Below, one piece after another: positions 35,131 to 44,729 of a stretch of 64,000 bases of DNA. A program made the translations under genes and the position numbers. Below the pieces are notes generated by a model. The model did no database searches and had not been told where the DNA came from. It saw only the letters and a list, made by a program, of their open reading frames with translations. The stretch's first letter is position 1, and each line of letters begins with the position of its first letter. Location of the stretch: positions 18,002 to 82,001 of the forward strand of contig JAZNRE010000032.1 in NCBI GenBank assembly GCA_045590535.1, read 5' to 3'. Source of the stretch: UMGS755 sp045590535 (lineage in GTDB: Bacteria; Bacillota; Clostridia; UBA1381; UBA9506).

Positions 35131-35958
35131 CTATTTCACATCTTCAAAAACTGCTTCTTCCTGCTCTTCTTCTTTAGGGATGCGGGACATCATGTATTTA
35201 TCCATAACATGCCAAGTATAATAATTCATGGTGAAGCCCGTCCAACTAATTAAAACAACAGCCATAAGCACGCCCCAAACAAGCGGTGTATACCACAAAA
35301 GCATAATATGAACGGCACCGATAATAAGCAAAAAGAACAAGTTTTGCGGCAGTTTTGCCACCGTAAAAATCCAGGCGTTTTTCAAAATGTCCTTAAGTTT
35401 CATATCGAAGGTAACCGCCATGGGATAAGTATAAAAATTCATAATCGCAAGCAGCACCGCCATAATGCCGAACAACAACAAAACCAAAGGCACCGGCAAG
35501 CCGGATTTTAAATAAAACAGCTCCACCGTCAAGAAAACATAGGTAACAACCGTGCTAATAACACTGAGGCAAAGCCCTTGCTTCCAGTTCTTTTTGGTGT
35601 GTTCAAGAAAATCAGAAAACAAAAAGGCATGCTCTTGTCTTGCCCAATTTCGCAATACATAGGTAAGCCCGGCAATAAAGGGGCCCATAAACAGAAAAGG
35701 GACAAAGGGCAAAACGGGCAATAACACAAACTGATTTTGAAAAAGACTGCTGATAACCTCTTTAAGGTTAAACAAGTATGGCAAAATCAAAAGGGCTGCC
35801 GCAACAACAAAAATGATGTTACACACAATGAACAAAAGGTTCAGTTTAACCAAATCCCATAAATGTCTGCCTATAATATCAAAATAGCTTCTTTGTGCCG
35901 CTTCTTCTTTGCTAATGCCTTTACCCGGTCTGTCAAAGTTGCCTCCAAATATACCCAT
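35131..35958 (-). CDS. DUF624 (YesL-like) membrane protein
   Basis: 275 aa with about five hydrophobic segments (LNLLFIVCNIIFVVAAALL, FVPFLFMGPFIAGL and others, outlined). The N-terminal FDIIGRHLWDLVKLN stretch is typical of DUF624/YesL. Family members often accompany carbohydrate transporters, but here it lies between a U32-family gene and a HAD gene. Role unknown. AAGGAGG precedes the ATG. Confidence 0.8.
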   Translation of the reverse strand: MGIFGGNFDRPGKGISKEEAAQRSYFDIIGRHLWDLVKLNLLFIVCNIIFVVAAALLILPYLFNLKEVISSLFQNQFVLLPVLPFVPFLFMGPFIAGLTYVLRNWARQEHAFLFSDFLEHTKKNWKQGLCLSVISTVVTYVFLTVELFYLKSGLPVPLVLLLFGIMAVLLAIMNFYTYPMAVTFDMKLKDILKNAWIFTVAKLPQNLFFLLIIGAVHIMLLWYTPLVWGVLMAVVLISWTGFTMNYYTWHVMDKYMMSRIPKEEEQEEAVFEDVK

Positions 35959-35978
35959 AATGTTTCCTCCTTACTGGG

Positions 35979-37205
35979 TTAATCTCTCTTTTTTCGAAAT
36001 AGTGACATAGGCGGCAGGGCCTGCCCAATGTTAAGCCGTAGCTTTTGACGCGCATGGGGTGCTGCCTCTACTTCGTTACCAAACTCATCCCGCAGATTGT
36101 CTGCCAAAACGGAAAAACTTGGCACAAACGGAACAACGGCTTCAATTTCATCGCCTTTAAAAAACCGATTGCGCTGTTCAAGCAGCAAATCACCTGTAGA
36201 CTCATCATAGCCCACGACTACGGCAACCACATCATAATTTCGCACATAGGCACTGGTTTCATAATTCTGCGCCGTATCATCGGGCTTGCCTGTGTAAAAG
36301 CCGGTGGTGTAATGCCGGTTGCTGACCTTTGAAAGTTCCTCAAGCCATTTGGGATCCGTCTGATAGGTTTCGGGATTTTCAAAATAGCGGTCAATGGCCT
36401 CTCGATAGGTCTTAACCACCGTTGCCACATAATATTCTGTCTTTACACGGCCTTCAAGCTTTAAGCTGTCAATGCCGCAGGCAACAAGCTGTGGAATATA
36501 TTCAATCATGCAAAGGTCCTTTGAGTTAAAAATAAAGGTGCCACGCTCGTTTTCATAAACGGGATAATATTCTCCCGGTCTTTGCTCTTCCATCAGACTG
36601 TAATTCCAACGGCAAGGATGGGCACAACTGCCCTGATTGGAATCCCGGCCGGTCATGTAGCCCGAGAGAAGACAGCGTCCGGAATACGAAATACACATGG
36701 CGCCATGGACAAATGCCTCAAGCTCTAAGGTTTCCGGTGTTTTTTCACGGATTTCACGAATCTCATCAAAAGAAAGCTCACGGGCACACACCACACGGCT
36801 GGCGCCCAACCGATGCCACGCAGCAAAGGTTTCGGCATTGGTGTTATTGGCCTGGGTGCTAATGTGCAGAGGAACATTGGGCGCTATGGACTTGGCCATA
36901 GAGAAAACGCCTAAATCCGATATAATCAATCCGTCAGGAGAAAGGCTTGATAACTCCTTTAAATAGTTTGCCAGGGCGTCTAAATCCTGATTATGAGGAA
37001 TGATGTTCACCGTGATATATAGTTTTTTATTTTTGGCCAGGGTTAATTCTCTGGCACGCTTTAAATCATCTGAAGAAAAGTTTTTAGCAGCACTGCGCAT
37101 GGAAAAAGCCTCACCGCCTGCATACACAGCATCTGCCCCAAAGGCAATGGCTGTTTGCAGGCGCTCAAAGGTTCCTGCCGGTGCTAATAATTCCGGTTTT
37201 CGCAT
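35979..37205 (-). CDS. U32 peptidase-family protein (TrhP/RlhA-like)
   Basis: 408 aa. N-terminal PELLAPAGTFERLQTAI and AVYAGGEAFSMR, and the four-Cys iron-sulfur-type cluster region HGAMCISYSGRC...GSCAHPCRWNY, define the U32/PrtC family. DSLKLEGRVKTEYY is a second signature. Members once called collagenase-like proteases are now known in several cases to hydroxylate tRNA U34 (TrhP) or 23S rRNA (RlhA). An RNA role therefore seems more likely than proteolysis. It lies 4 bases after dxs. Confidence 0.88.
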   Translation of the reverse strand: MRKPELLAPAGTFERLQTAIAFGADAVYAGGEAFSMRSAAKNFSSDDLKRARELTLAKNKKLYITVNIIPHNQDLDALANYLKELSSLSPDGLIISDLGVFSMAKSIAPNVPLHISTQANNTNAETFAAWHRLGASRVVCARELSFDEIREIREKTPETLELEAFVHGAMCISYSGRCLLSGYMTGRDSNQGSCAHPCRWNYSLMEEQRPGEYYPVYENERGTFIFNSKDLCMIEYIPQLVACGIDSLKLEGRVKTEYYVATVVKTYREAIDRYFENPETYQTDPKWLEELSKVSNRHYTTGFYTGKPDDTAQNYETSAYVRNYDVVAVVVGYDESTGDLLLEQRNRFFKGDEIEAVVPFVPSFSVLADNLRDEFGNEVEAAPHARQKLRLNIGQALPPMSLFRKKRD

Positions 37206-37209
37206 AGCT

Positions 37210-39066
37210 TTACTCCTGCTTTAGTTGTTGTATAACTTCTCGGGCAATGGTCTTTGCATCCAAACCACAAGCCCGATATAATTCCTCTGTTTTGCCCTGG
37301 GGAACACATCCGTTTTCGTGAGCCTTAATCAAAACGGGAACTTTCTTGCCCACCATAGCTGCAATTTTTTCACCAATGCCGCCGCTTTTGACCCCGTCTT
37401 CAAGGGTAACAAGCATGGAATAGGTTTCCGCCCAGATGGCAAGGGTTTCCTTCGGCAAGGGCCAAAGGGTTTTAAGATTCATAACGGCTGTTGAAACGCC
37501 CGCCTCTTGTAAAAGCTTTTGTGCTTCTATTGCCTCCGGTAACATGTGTCCTGCCGATAAGAGACAAACCGTTTCACCCTCAATCACCACATCCGGCTGT
37601 CCCAAAACAAAAGCACGCTTGCTGCAAGGCACTTCTTTTGCGCTGCCCCGAGGATAGCGAATGGCGATGGGACCCTGGTGCTCGGTAACCGCATAGGTCA
37701 GCATAGCCGAAAGCTCTTCATAATCCGCCGGTGCTAATATGGTCATGTTCGGCATGTGGGATAAAAACGCCAAGTCATAAATGCCCTGATGGGTTTCACC
37801 GTCCTCCCCTACCAGACCAGCTCTGTCAATACAAAAAACAACATTTAAGTTTTGCAAGCAAACATCATGCAAAATCTGGTCATAGGCCCGTTGTAAAAAC
37901 GAAGAATAAACTGCAACCACAGGCCGTAATCCTCTGGCGGCAAGACCTGCTGCAAAGGTGACAGCATGCTGTTCGGCAATGCCTACATCATAGCAGCGTT
38001 CAGGATATTGGCGACTAAAGGCGTCAAGCCCTGTTCCGCCCTGCATGGCTGCCGTTACAGCACACAGGTCCGGATGCTCTTCGGCCAATTTTACCATTCG
38101 CTGACCGAAAGCAGAAGAAAAAGAGGCTCCTCCGCCATTTCTTTCCCCTGTTTCAACAGAGAAACTGCCAACGCCATGAAAGGCTGCCGGCTTATCCTCT
38201 GCAAATTTATATCCTTTTCCCTTTTTTGTTTTAACATGCAAAAGAACAGGACCGTTAATTTTTTTCGCCTGTTCAAGCACATGGCACAAAAAGGGCATAT
38301 CATGACCGTCAATGGGACCAAAGTATGTAAAGCCAAAATCCTCAAAGACTGTTGAAGTCATAAACAAATACTTTAAAGCATCTTTAATGCGCTTGGTTGT
38401 CATCAAAAGCCAGGGGCCAATTTTGGGGATTTTGCCAAACATGCGCTCCACTCTTGATTTAAAGCGAAAATAACCCGGTTTTGTTCGCATGCGGGTTAAA
38501 TAATTTGACAAGCTGCCCACATTGGGAGCAATGGACATTTCATTATCATTTAAAATTACAATAAAATTCTTCTTGCAGGTGCTAACATTGTTCATTGCTT
38601 CAAAAGCCATACCGCCCGTCAGCGCACCATCACCGATAACAGCAACTGTGCGAGCCGCTTTTCCCTGCAGGGCAGCCCCATAAGTCATGCCGAGAGCGGC
38701 CGAGATGGAGGTAGATGAATGGCCCGTGTTAAACACATCATATTCACTCTCGCTCATTTTGGGAAATCCACTCATGCCACCAAACTGTCGCAGGGTGGAA
38801 AACTGCTCCATACGCCCGGTTAAAAGCTTATGTATGTAGGACTGATGCCCTACATCCCAAATAATGCTGTCATTGGGCAAATCAAGGCTTTTAAAAAGAG
38901 AAAGAGTCAACTCAACAACACCCAGATTCGAGGCCAGATGTCCGCCTGTTTTGGAAACGGATTGAATTAAAAATTCACGAATTTCCTCTGCCAGACTATC
39001 AAGCTCTGCAAAACTGAGTTTTTGTATATCCTGCGGTGTGTGAATTGTTTCTAAAAGTCGATACAT
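37210..39066 (-). CDS. dxs: 1-deoxy-D-xylulose-5-phosphate synthase
   Basis: 618 aa thiamine-diphosphate enzyme that condenses pyruvate with glyceraldehyde-3-phosphate, the first step of MEP isoprenoid synthesis. Visible: GGHLASNLGVVELT, GHSSTSISAALG, ThDP motif GDGALTGGMAFEAMNN, and the transketolase-like centre and C-terminal domain (GIAEQHAVTFAAGLA). The GTG at 39075 is close to ATG 39066; only a weak GAGTGAG precedes the ATG. The 220-base gap upstream contains one short inverted repeat (39251-39276) and no gene. Confidence 0.96.
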   Translation of the reverse strand: MYRLLETIHTPQDIQKLSFAELDSLAEEIREFLIQSVSKTGGHLASNLGVVELTLSLFKSLDLPNDSIIWDVGHQSYIHKLLTGRMEQFSTLRQFGGMSGFPKMSESEYDVFNTGHSSTSISAALGMTYGAALQGKAARTVAVIGDGALTGGMAFEAMNNVSTCKKNFIVILNDNEMSIAPNVGSLSNYLTRMRTKPGYFRFKSRVERMFGKIPKIGPWLLMTTKRIKDALKYLFMTSTVFEDFGFTYFGPIDGHDMPFLCHVLEQAKKINGPVLLHVKTKKGKGYKFAEDKPAAFHGVGSFSVETGERNGGGASFSSAFGQRMVKLAEEHPDLCAVTAAMQGGTGLDAFSRQYPERCYDVGIAEQHAVTFAAGLAARGLRPVVAVYSSFLQRAYDQILHDVCLQNLNVVFCIDRAGLVGEDGETHQGIYDLAFLSHMPNMTILAPADYEELSAMLTYAVTEHQGPIAIRYPRGSAKEVPCSKRAFVLGQPDVVIEGETVCLLSAGHMLPEAIEAQKLLQEAGVSTAVMNLKTLWPLPKETLAIWAETYSMLVTLEDGVKSGGIGEKIAAMVGKKVPVLIKAHENGCVPQGKTEELYRACGLDAKTIAREVIQQLKQE

Positions 39067-39286
39067 ATGTCTCACTCTTTAAAGACAAAAGACAAAGCAA
39101 ATCGGCACAGGCAAAAGCCACATTCCTTTCTTCTTTTGTGCGGTTTTCACTCTGTCACAGGGCAAGGGCAAAAACACTTTGCCGCCCAATTTTGTCTGTT
39201 TTTTTATTGTTTCATCTGCAAACAGCGTATACCCATTTAACTATATCATATTTTCCTCTTTTGGTAAAGAGGAAAAAGCCATTTTT

Positions 39287-39655
39287 CTAATCTTTTTTTG
39301 ATTTTTTTTCCTTTTTGAATATCTCGTAGCACCCCATGGCCAACAAAAAAACACCAAACAGACGCCTGAGGAGTTTTGCCTTTAAAATACCGGCTAGCAA
39401 CGCACCTAAAACAGCGCCCAAAAGTCCAAATAAAATAATGGGAATTGATAGCTTGAAATTAACCGATTTGTTTTTAAAATGCACCCACAGAGAAACCGCC
39501 GCCGTAGGCAAAAAATATAAAAGATTAACCCCTTGCGCCTGGTGCTGACCAATCTGCAAAAACATGGTGAGGGCCGGAATTAAAATGGTGCCACCACCAA
39601 TGCCCATGCCGCTGATAACACCCGACAAAAGCCCGGCTATGATTGCCCCAATCAT
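39287..39655 (-). CDS. Half-size TauE/SafE (TSUP) membrane protein, second of pair
   Basis: 122 aa with about four hydrophobic segments, beginning GLLSGVISGMGIGGGTILIPAL, the half-repeat signature of TauE/SafE exporters. Full-length members are about 250 aa with two such halves. The ATG overlaps the stop of the upstream homologous half (ATGA). The two products probably form a heterodimer equal to one full transporter for sulfite or organosulfonates, or for another anion. Confidence 0.85.
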   Translation of the reverse strand: MIGAIIAGLLSGVISGMGIGGGTILIPALTMFLQIGQHQAQGVNLLYFLPTAAVSLWVHFKNKSVNFKLSIPIILFGLLGAVLGALLAGILKAKLLRRLFGVFLLAMGCYEIFKKEKKSKKD

Positions 39656-40026
39656 CCGCTCACCACCATTCTGACGGCCGCAAGTATCATGCAGGCTCCA
39701 AAAATCTTACGAATCACACCACCGGACAGCCTTTTGAGTAACTTTGCCCCCACCAGACCGCCCACCACACCACCCGCTGACACCTTAAGTGCCAGCCAGT
39801 AATCCAAATGGTCGCGCATGCCGTAAAAAATCAGACTCACCAATGTAAAGCACAGAATAATTAAAATGGCTGTGGCATGTGCCTTGTGCTCATCCTGGTC
39901 TAAAAATTCTTCTAAAAAAGGGACTATAACAGTACCGCCGCCGGAGCCAAACAGTCCATTTAAAAATCCGGCTGTCAGGCCACCGACGGCGGCAATCCAC
40001 AAAGTTCTTTTTTTCTTTTGTTTCAT
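39652..40026 (-). CDS. Half-size TauE/SafE (TSUP) membrane protein, first of pair
   Basis: 124 aa with the same fold as its downstream partner: GLTAGFLNGLFGSGGGTVIVP near the N terminus, then three or four more hydrophobic segments ending GACMILAAVRMVVSG. ATG 40026 has GGAG seven bases upstream; the upstream in-frame ATG has no ribosome site. It overlaps the second half by 4 bases. Substrate unknown. Confidence 0.85.
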   Translation of the reverse strand: MKQKKKRTLWIAAVGGLTAGFLNGLFGSGGGTVIVPFLEEFLDQDEHKAHATAILIILCFTLVSLIFYGMRDHLDYWLALKVSAGGVVGGLVGAKLLKRLSGGVIRKIFGACMILAAVRMVVSG

Positions 40027-40124
40027 GTCACCACTCCGTTTCTTTAGCGGGTCTTTCAAAATTCTTTTAAAACACCCGATACACTCACGGATTTAGTATT
40101 TTCAAAAGGTGACAGTTTTAAACA

Positions 40125-43100
40125 TTATGCTTCTATTTCTTCTAAATTTAACTCTAAAAGTTTTGAAACGCCTTTTTCCTGCATGGTAACACCATAAATC
40201 ACATCAGCACTTTCCATGGTGCCACGGCGGTGTGTAACCAAAATAAATTGGGTGTGACGGCTGAACCGTTTGATAAAATCAGCATAGCGGTAAACATTGT
40301 TTTCATCAAGCGCCGCCTCAATTTCATCCAAAAAGCAAAAAGGCGTGGGTTTAATGCGCAAAATGGCAAAGAGCAGCGCAATGGCCGAAAGGGCTCTTTC
40401 ACCACCGGATAAAAGGGAAAGACTTTGCAGTTTTTTGCCCGGGGGCTGCACATGAATATCAATGCCACATTCCAGCACATTTTCCTCGTCAGCTAAGGAA
40501 AGGTCGGCATGACCGCCGCCAAACAGCTCTGAAAAGGTGCTTTTGAAGTGATGATTGATTTTTTCAAACTGCTCTTTAAATTGCTTTTTCATGATGGTTT
40601 GCATTTCATCAATGATTTGCAGCAAATCCCGTTTTGCCTTGTGCAAATCATCTCTTTGCGCCGTCAGGAACTGGTGCCGTTCGCTCACAGCAGAAAGCTC
40701 TTCAATGGCATCAACATTCACATTGCCCAGCTCTCTAATTTTGCTCTTTAAGCTTGCAATTTGTCGCGACAGCACATTGTCAGCACCCAAATCCTGTCGC
40801 AGTTTTTCCGCTTCAGAATAGGTGATTTCATATTCATCCCAAAGCCTTGTTATAGCATTTTCAGATTCATTTTCCAGCTTTTCCTGCTGACCCAGCAAGC
40901 GTTCATGCTCTGTTTTCAGGTTATAAACCGTTTCTCTTGAGTCTTTGGCATCCCCTTGCAGGCTTCTCAACTTTTGTTCAGCCGCCTGGCGCTGACTCGC
41001 CAAATCACCAATCACACGGCGTCTTTCTTCCACTTCTTTTGTATAGGTTTCGTTGCGATTGGTTTTTTCGGATATGGCTTGCTTGTGGCTTTCATTGGCC
41101 GTATTGATTTCGTCGGCCTCTTTGCCTCGCAAGGTGATATGCGCTTCTTTTTGGCGCATCTCTTCTTCTAAAGCCGCCATCTTTTCATGACCGCTTTCTA
41201 TTTCTTTTTGACAAGCGGCTTCTTCAAAACCTTTTTCCAAAATCTTGTCGCTCACTTTTTGTTTTTCGTTGGCAAAGGCTTCAACAGTTTGCTCAAGTTC
41301 GTTTAATGCAGCTCTCTTTTCCTGGATGGTTCTTTCCGCATCAGAAAGCTGCTGTGCTGCCTCGGCCCGCAGGTTCACCAATCCTTCGGTTTCCTGCTCG
41401 GCATTTTGAATGTCTTGTTTAAGAGTAAGCATGGACTCTGTCAAAGCAGACAGAAGCAACTCCTGATGCTCTTTGTCGCGCTCAAGTAGCAGAAGAACCT
41501 CTTTATTTTCCCGATAAACCAGTTCAGTCTTTTCCTGCTCTTCCGCTGCATCCAGCACGCGTTTTTCCAGTCCTTTTTGCTGCTTTGCCAAATCTTCTTT
41601 TTGGCGCTCGGCTTGGCTGATGTCTTTTTTAAGTTCAGCGATTTCCTGCTCTCTGCCAAGAAGCTGACTACCCTTTTGCTGCGAACCACCGGCAATGGAA
41701 CCGCCGGGCGAGAAAAGCTCGCCCTCTAAAGTGACAATACGCAGGGTTTGTTTATACTTCTTTGAAACACTGATGGCCTGGTCAACCGTTTGAAATACCA
41801 CTGTTTTTCCCAGCAGATTTCGCACAATGCCTTCATAAGCCTTGTCATAGGTAATCAATTCGGAAGCTATACCCACAAAGCCGGTTTCTTGCTGCAAGCG
41901 ACTATCGTCTAAACAAGTACCTTTCACGGCAGAAATGGGCATAAAGGTGGCACGGCCGGCGCCCGACTGTTTTAAGCATTGAATGGCAGCTTTAGCGTCT
42001 TCTTCCGTTTCAACCACAATGTTTTGCAAAGCGCCACCGATGGCAGCACCAATGGCGGTTGCATAGGTCTTGTCCACCTGCAAAAGCTTTGAAACGGGAC
42101 CATGAATTTTTGTTTTTTTCAGCATGCCGCTTTCATGCTGCTTCATAATTTCTTTAACGCTTTTATAATAGCCTTCAAAGTTTTGCTCCATTTCCTGCAG
42201 CAAATGAAGGCGCGTTTTCTTTTGATTGATTGAAAGCTCCAGCGCAGCTATTTCCTTTTCTTTCTCTTGCAGGCTACCTTCTAAAGCCTGCTCTTCGCTT
42301 TTTTGCTGGGCAAGCTGCTTTTCTAGGCTCTCAATAAATTCTTGTTTGCGGGCAAATTCTGCATCCAGGCTGCCACTTTTATCCTGCTTTTCTGCCAATT
42401 CCTTTTCTCGTTCTGAAAGTTCTGCCTGCAAATTCCGCCGTCTTGCCTGCAAATTTTGCTCTAACAAGTCCACATTCGACATTTTAATCTTGCTTTCTGA
42501 AACAAGGTCAAAAGCTGCGGTAATCTCTTGTTTTAAGGCCTCAATACTGTCTGATTGACCACCGGCATTTTCATCCATGTTGCCCAGTGCTTCTGCTAAT
42601 TCTGCCTTTTCAGCCTTTAATTGCTCTAATTTTAAATGCAGACCTTTTATGTTCTCCTGCTCATCGGCAATGCTCTTTTGAATCGCCATTTTGCCGTCAA
42701 GCAGATCGGCCGTTTCTTGCTTGACACGCTCTAAAAGACGCAAATTGCCCTCTATGGTGTTTTTGAGCACTTCAATTTCACGCTGACCAATGACAATGTT
42801 TTCCTCGGCTGTGCGCAAGGCTGCATCCTGCTCTTTTGTCTTTTCGTCAAGCTCCTCAAAAAGGCTGTAGCACTGCTCTTGCTCGCTATCAGCCTGCGAA
42901 AGTTCTTTTTCGGCCCTTTCCAGCTGTTCTTTCACCGCAACAAGTTTTTCTGCGAGTTCTGCCCCTTGTGTGCGGCTGCGCTCAACGGTGCGGAGTGCCA
43001 AATTAACATCATAAGTTTTTAATTGGTCACGCAGATTTAAATATTTTTTTGCTTTCTCTGCCTGCTGCTCTAAAGGACCAATCTGCGCCTCCAGTTCCCC

Positions 43101-43685
43101 GATAATGTCGGCAACTCTGTCAAGGTTTTCGTCGGTATGGCGCAGGCGACGCTCTGCCTCTTCCTTGCGATAGCGATATTTGGAAATGCCGGCTGCCTCT
43201 TCAAAAATTTGCCGTCTGTCCTCTGATTTGGTGGATAAAATCTCATCAATCTTACCCTGACCAATCATGGAATAACCGTCACGACCCAAGCCTGTATCCA
43301 TAAACACTTCATGAATGTCTTTTAAGCGACACGGCGTATCGTTGATGAGATACTGACTCTCACCCGATGCATAAACCTTTCGTGTTATGGAAATCTCGTC
43401 AAAATCCAGGCTGAAATGGCGGTCACGATTGTCAAGTCGCAGCGTAACTTCAGCAAAACCAAGGCGTTTTCTGGTTTGTGTGCCGCTGAAAATAACATCT
43501 TCCATCTTGCTGCCGCGCAGGGTTTTGGCACTTTGTTCACCCAGCACCCAGCGCACCGCATCGGAAATGTTACTCTTGCCACTGCCGTTTGGACCCACAA
43601 TGGCGGTTATGCCGTTGCTGAAGGTTAATTCAATTGTATCTGCAAAGGATTTAAAACCTTGCATTTTTAAACCTTTTAAATGCAT
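40125..43685 (-). CDS. smc: SMC chromosome-segregation ATPase
   Basis: About 1186 aa. Walker A GPNGSGKSN at the N terminus, hinge around residues 500-680 (HGPVSKLLQVDKTYATAI...GGSIAGGSQQ) between two long Glu/Gln/Lys-rich coiled coils, and a C-terminal signature LLSGGERALSAIALL with Walker B FCFLDEIEAALD. With ScpA/B it organises and segregates the chromosome. ATG 43685 (MHLKGLKMQGFKSF) fits the family N terminus; the ATG 12 bases upstream is almost on the ribosome site. It follows the radical SAM gene, with rnc just beyond, the usual rnc-smc cluster with an Elp3-like insertion. Confidence 0.95.
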   Translation of the reverse strand: MHLKGLKMQGFKSFADTIELTFSNGITAIVGPNGSGKSNISDAVRWVLGEQSAKTLRGSKMEDVIFSGTQTRKRLGFAEVTLRLDNRDRHFSLDFDEISITRKVYASGESQYLINDTPCRLKDIHEVFMDTGLGRDGYSMIGQGKIDEILSTKSEDRRQIFEEAAGISKYRYRKEEAERRLRHTDENLDRVADIIGELEAQIGPLEQQAEKAKKYLNLRDQLKTYDVNLALRTVERSRTQGAELAEKLVAVKEQLERAEKELSQADSEQEQCYSLFEELDEKTKEQDAALRTAEENIVIGQREIEVLKNTIEGNLRLLERVKQETADLLDGKMAIQKSIADEQENIKGLHLKLEQLKAEKAELAEALGNMDENAGGQSDSIEALKQEITAAFDLVSESKIKMSNVDLLEQNLQARRRNLQAELSEREKELAEKQDKSGSLDAEFARKQEFIESLEKQLAQQKSEEQALEGSLQEKEKEIAALELSINQKKTRLHLLQEMEQNFEGYYKSVKEIMKQHESGMLKKTKIHGPVSKLLQVDKTYATAIGAAIGGALQNIVVETEEDAKAAIQCLKQSGAGRATFMPISAVKGTCLDDSRLQQETGFVGIASELITYDKAYEGIVRNLLGKTVVFQTVDQAISVSKKYKQTLRIVTLEGELFSPGGSIAGGSQQKGSQLLGREQEIAELKKDISQAERQKEDLAKQQKGLEKRVLDAAEEQEKTELVYRENKEVLLLLERDKEHQELLLSALTESMLTLKQDIQNAEQETEGLVNLRAEAAQQLSDAERTIQEKRAALNELEQTVEAFANEKQKVSDKILEKGFEEAACQKEIESGHEKMAALEEEMRQKEAHITLRGKEADEINTANESHKQAISEKTNRNETYTKEVEERRRVIGDLASQRQAAEQKLRSLQGDAKDSRETVYNLKTEHERLLGQQEKLENESENAITRLWDEYEITYSEAEKLRQDLGADNVLSRQIASLKSKIRELGNVNVDAIEELSAVSERHQFLTAQRDDLHKAKRDLLQIIDEMQTIMKKQFKEQFEKINHHFKSTFSELFGGGHADLSLADEENVLECGIDIHVQPPGKKLQSLSLLSGGERALSAIALLFAILRIKPTPFCFLDEIEAALDENNVYRYADFIKRFSRHTQFILVTHRRGTMESADVIYGVTMQEKGVSKLLELNLEEIEA

Positions 43686-43727
43686 AAACGATTCCATGCC
43701 TTTCTGATAAACCCGTTCTCTGATTTA

Positions 43728-44729
43728 TCAAATCTGTGTAACTTTTGTTTTGCCCCAGGGCACCGTTTCATCCTGAATAACCTCTAAAGAACGAAGCGAA
43801 AGCACTTCGGTTATTTTTTTAATATTCTTCCTGCCTTGTCCTAAAAACACCGATACATAACGGGGATTCACGGATATTTGCAGGGCATCCCCCTTAAAAT
43901 TCTGCAGTTTTGCAAACAATTCTTCATAACAAGCAGCGCTCATAACCAGCTCACCAAAGGCCGGATGAAAGGGACCTGCCAGCACATCGTCTGCCGGCAT
44001 CTCTAAAAGCCCCATGCGTATCACATCAATGTTCTGCTCGGTAAAATACCCATAGAGGGTCGCACACTGCGAAACCGCCTCATCTACAGTTAAAGGTGCA
44101 TATTCACCCTTTTCATAAAGGTCTGCAAGGCCTGTCCCCCGAATGACCAGGGTGGGATAAATGCGGACACATTCTGCCTTCATCGCCGCAAAAGCCTCGG
44201 CTGTTTTCATGGCTTTTTCAGGCGTATCCTTCGGCAAACCGATCATCATTTGCAGGCCCAAGTGCAAGCCTTTTGCCAAAATAGCCTCGGCAGCCTTTCG
44301 TGTTTGTCGGGCCGTGTGACCGCGACGATTCGCAGCCAGCACAGCATCATCCATGGACTGTGCACCCAGCTCAACGGTAGTAACGCCATAAAAAACCAAT
44401 CGTTCAAGCACGGATTCGTTAATATAATCCGGGCGTGTGGAAAGGCGGATACCATCTGCCAACCCTGCTCTGACTGCCTCTTGCGCCACCTTTAGCAGCG
44501 CCTCTTGTTCTTTCTCCGGAATGCCCGTAAAGCTGCCGCCAAAAAAGCCGATTTCCCAATATTCACCTTTTTGTCTGTTTTGCAAAGATGTCTCTATAAT
44601 CTCTTTCGCCCGCTCCGGCGTCATGGCTTCTTGCTGACCTGTAATGCGGGTTTGGTTACAGAACAGGCAAGCACCGGGGCACCCTAAATGCGGCACAAAA
44701 ATGGGAATTGTTTTATGTTTATTTTTCAC
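43728..44729 (-). CDS. Elp3-like radical SAM protein without acetyltransferase domain
   Basis: 333 aa. The radical SAM cluster motif is HLGCPGACLFCNQ (CxxxCxxC with PxxGCPGxCxxC style spacing), followed by GGSFTGIP and STRPDYIN, which are typical of the Elp3/COG1243 relatives. The HAT domain of true Elp3 is absent. This stand-alone form is commonly next to rnc and smc in Firmicutes; its substrate is not known. GTG 44729 is preferred because GGGTG lies upstream; GTG 44738 is an alternative. Either way the start overlaps the end of rnc. Confidence 0.85.
   Translation of the reverse strand: MKNKHKTIPIFVPHLGCPGACLFCNQTRITGQQEAMTPERAKEIIETSLQNRQKGEYWEIGFFGGSFTGIPEKEQEALLKVAQEAVRAGLADGIRLSTRPDYINESVLERLVFYGVTTVELGAQSMDDAVLAANRRGHTARQTRKAAEAILAKGLHLGLQMMIGLPKDTPEKAMKTAEAFAAMKAECVRIYPTLVIRGTGLADLYEKGEYAPLTVDEAVSQCATLYGYFTEQNIDVIRMGLLEMPADDVLAGPFHPAFGELVMSAACYEELFAKLQNFKGDALQISVNPRYVSVFLGQGRKNIKKITEVLSLRSLEVIQDETVPWGKTKVTQI

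Noticed and set aside
39067..39286. Possible gene or promoter in the gap between dxs and the TauE/SafE pair
   Set aside because: The only frame lacks a ribosome site. An 11-bp inverted repeat (39251-39276) is present, but neither a good terminator T-tract nor a convincing -35/-10 pair was found.
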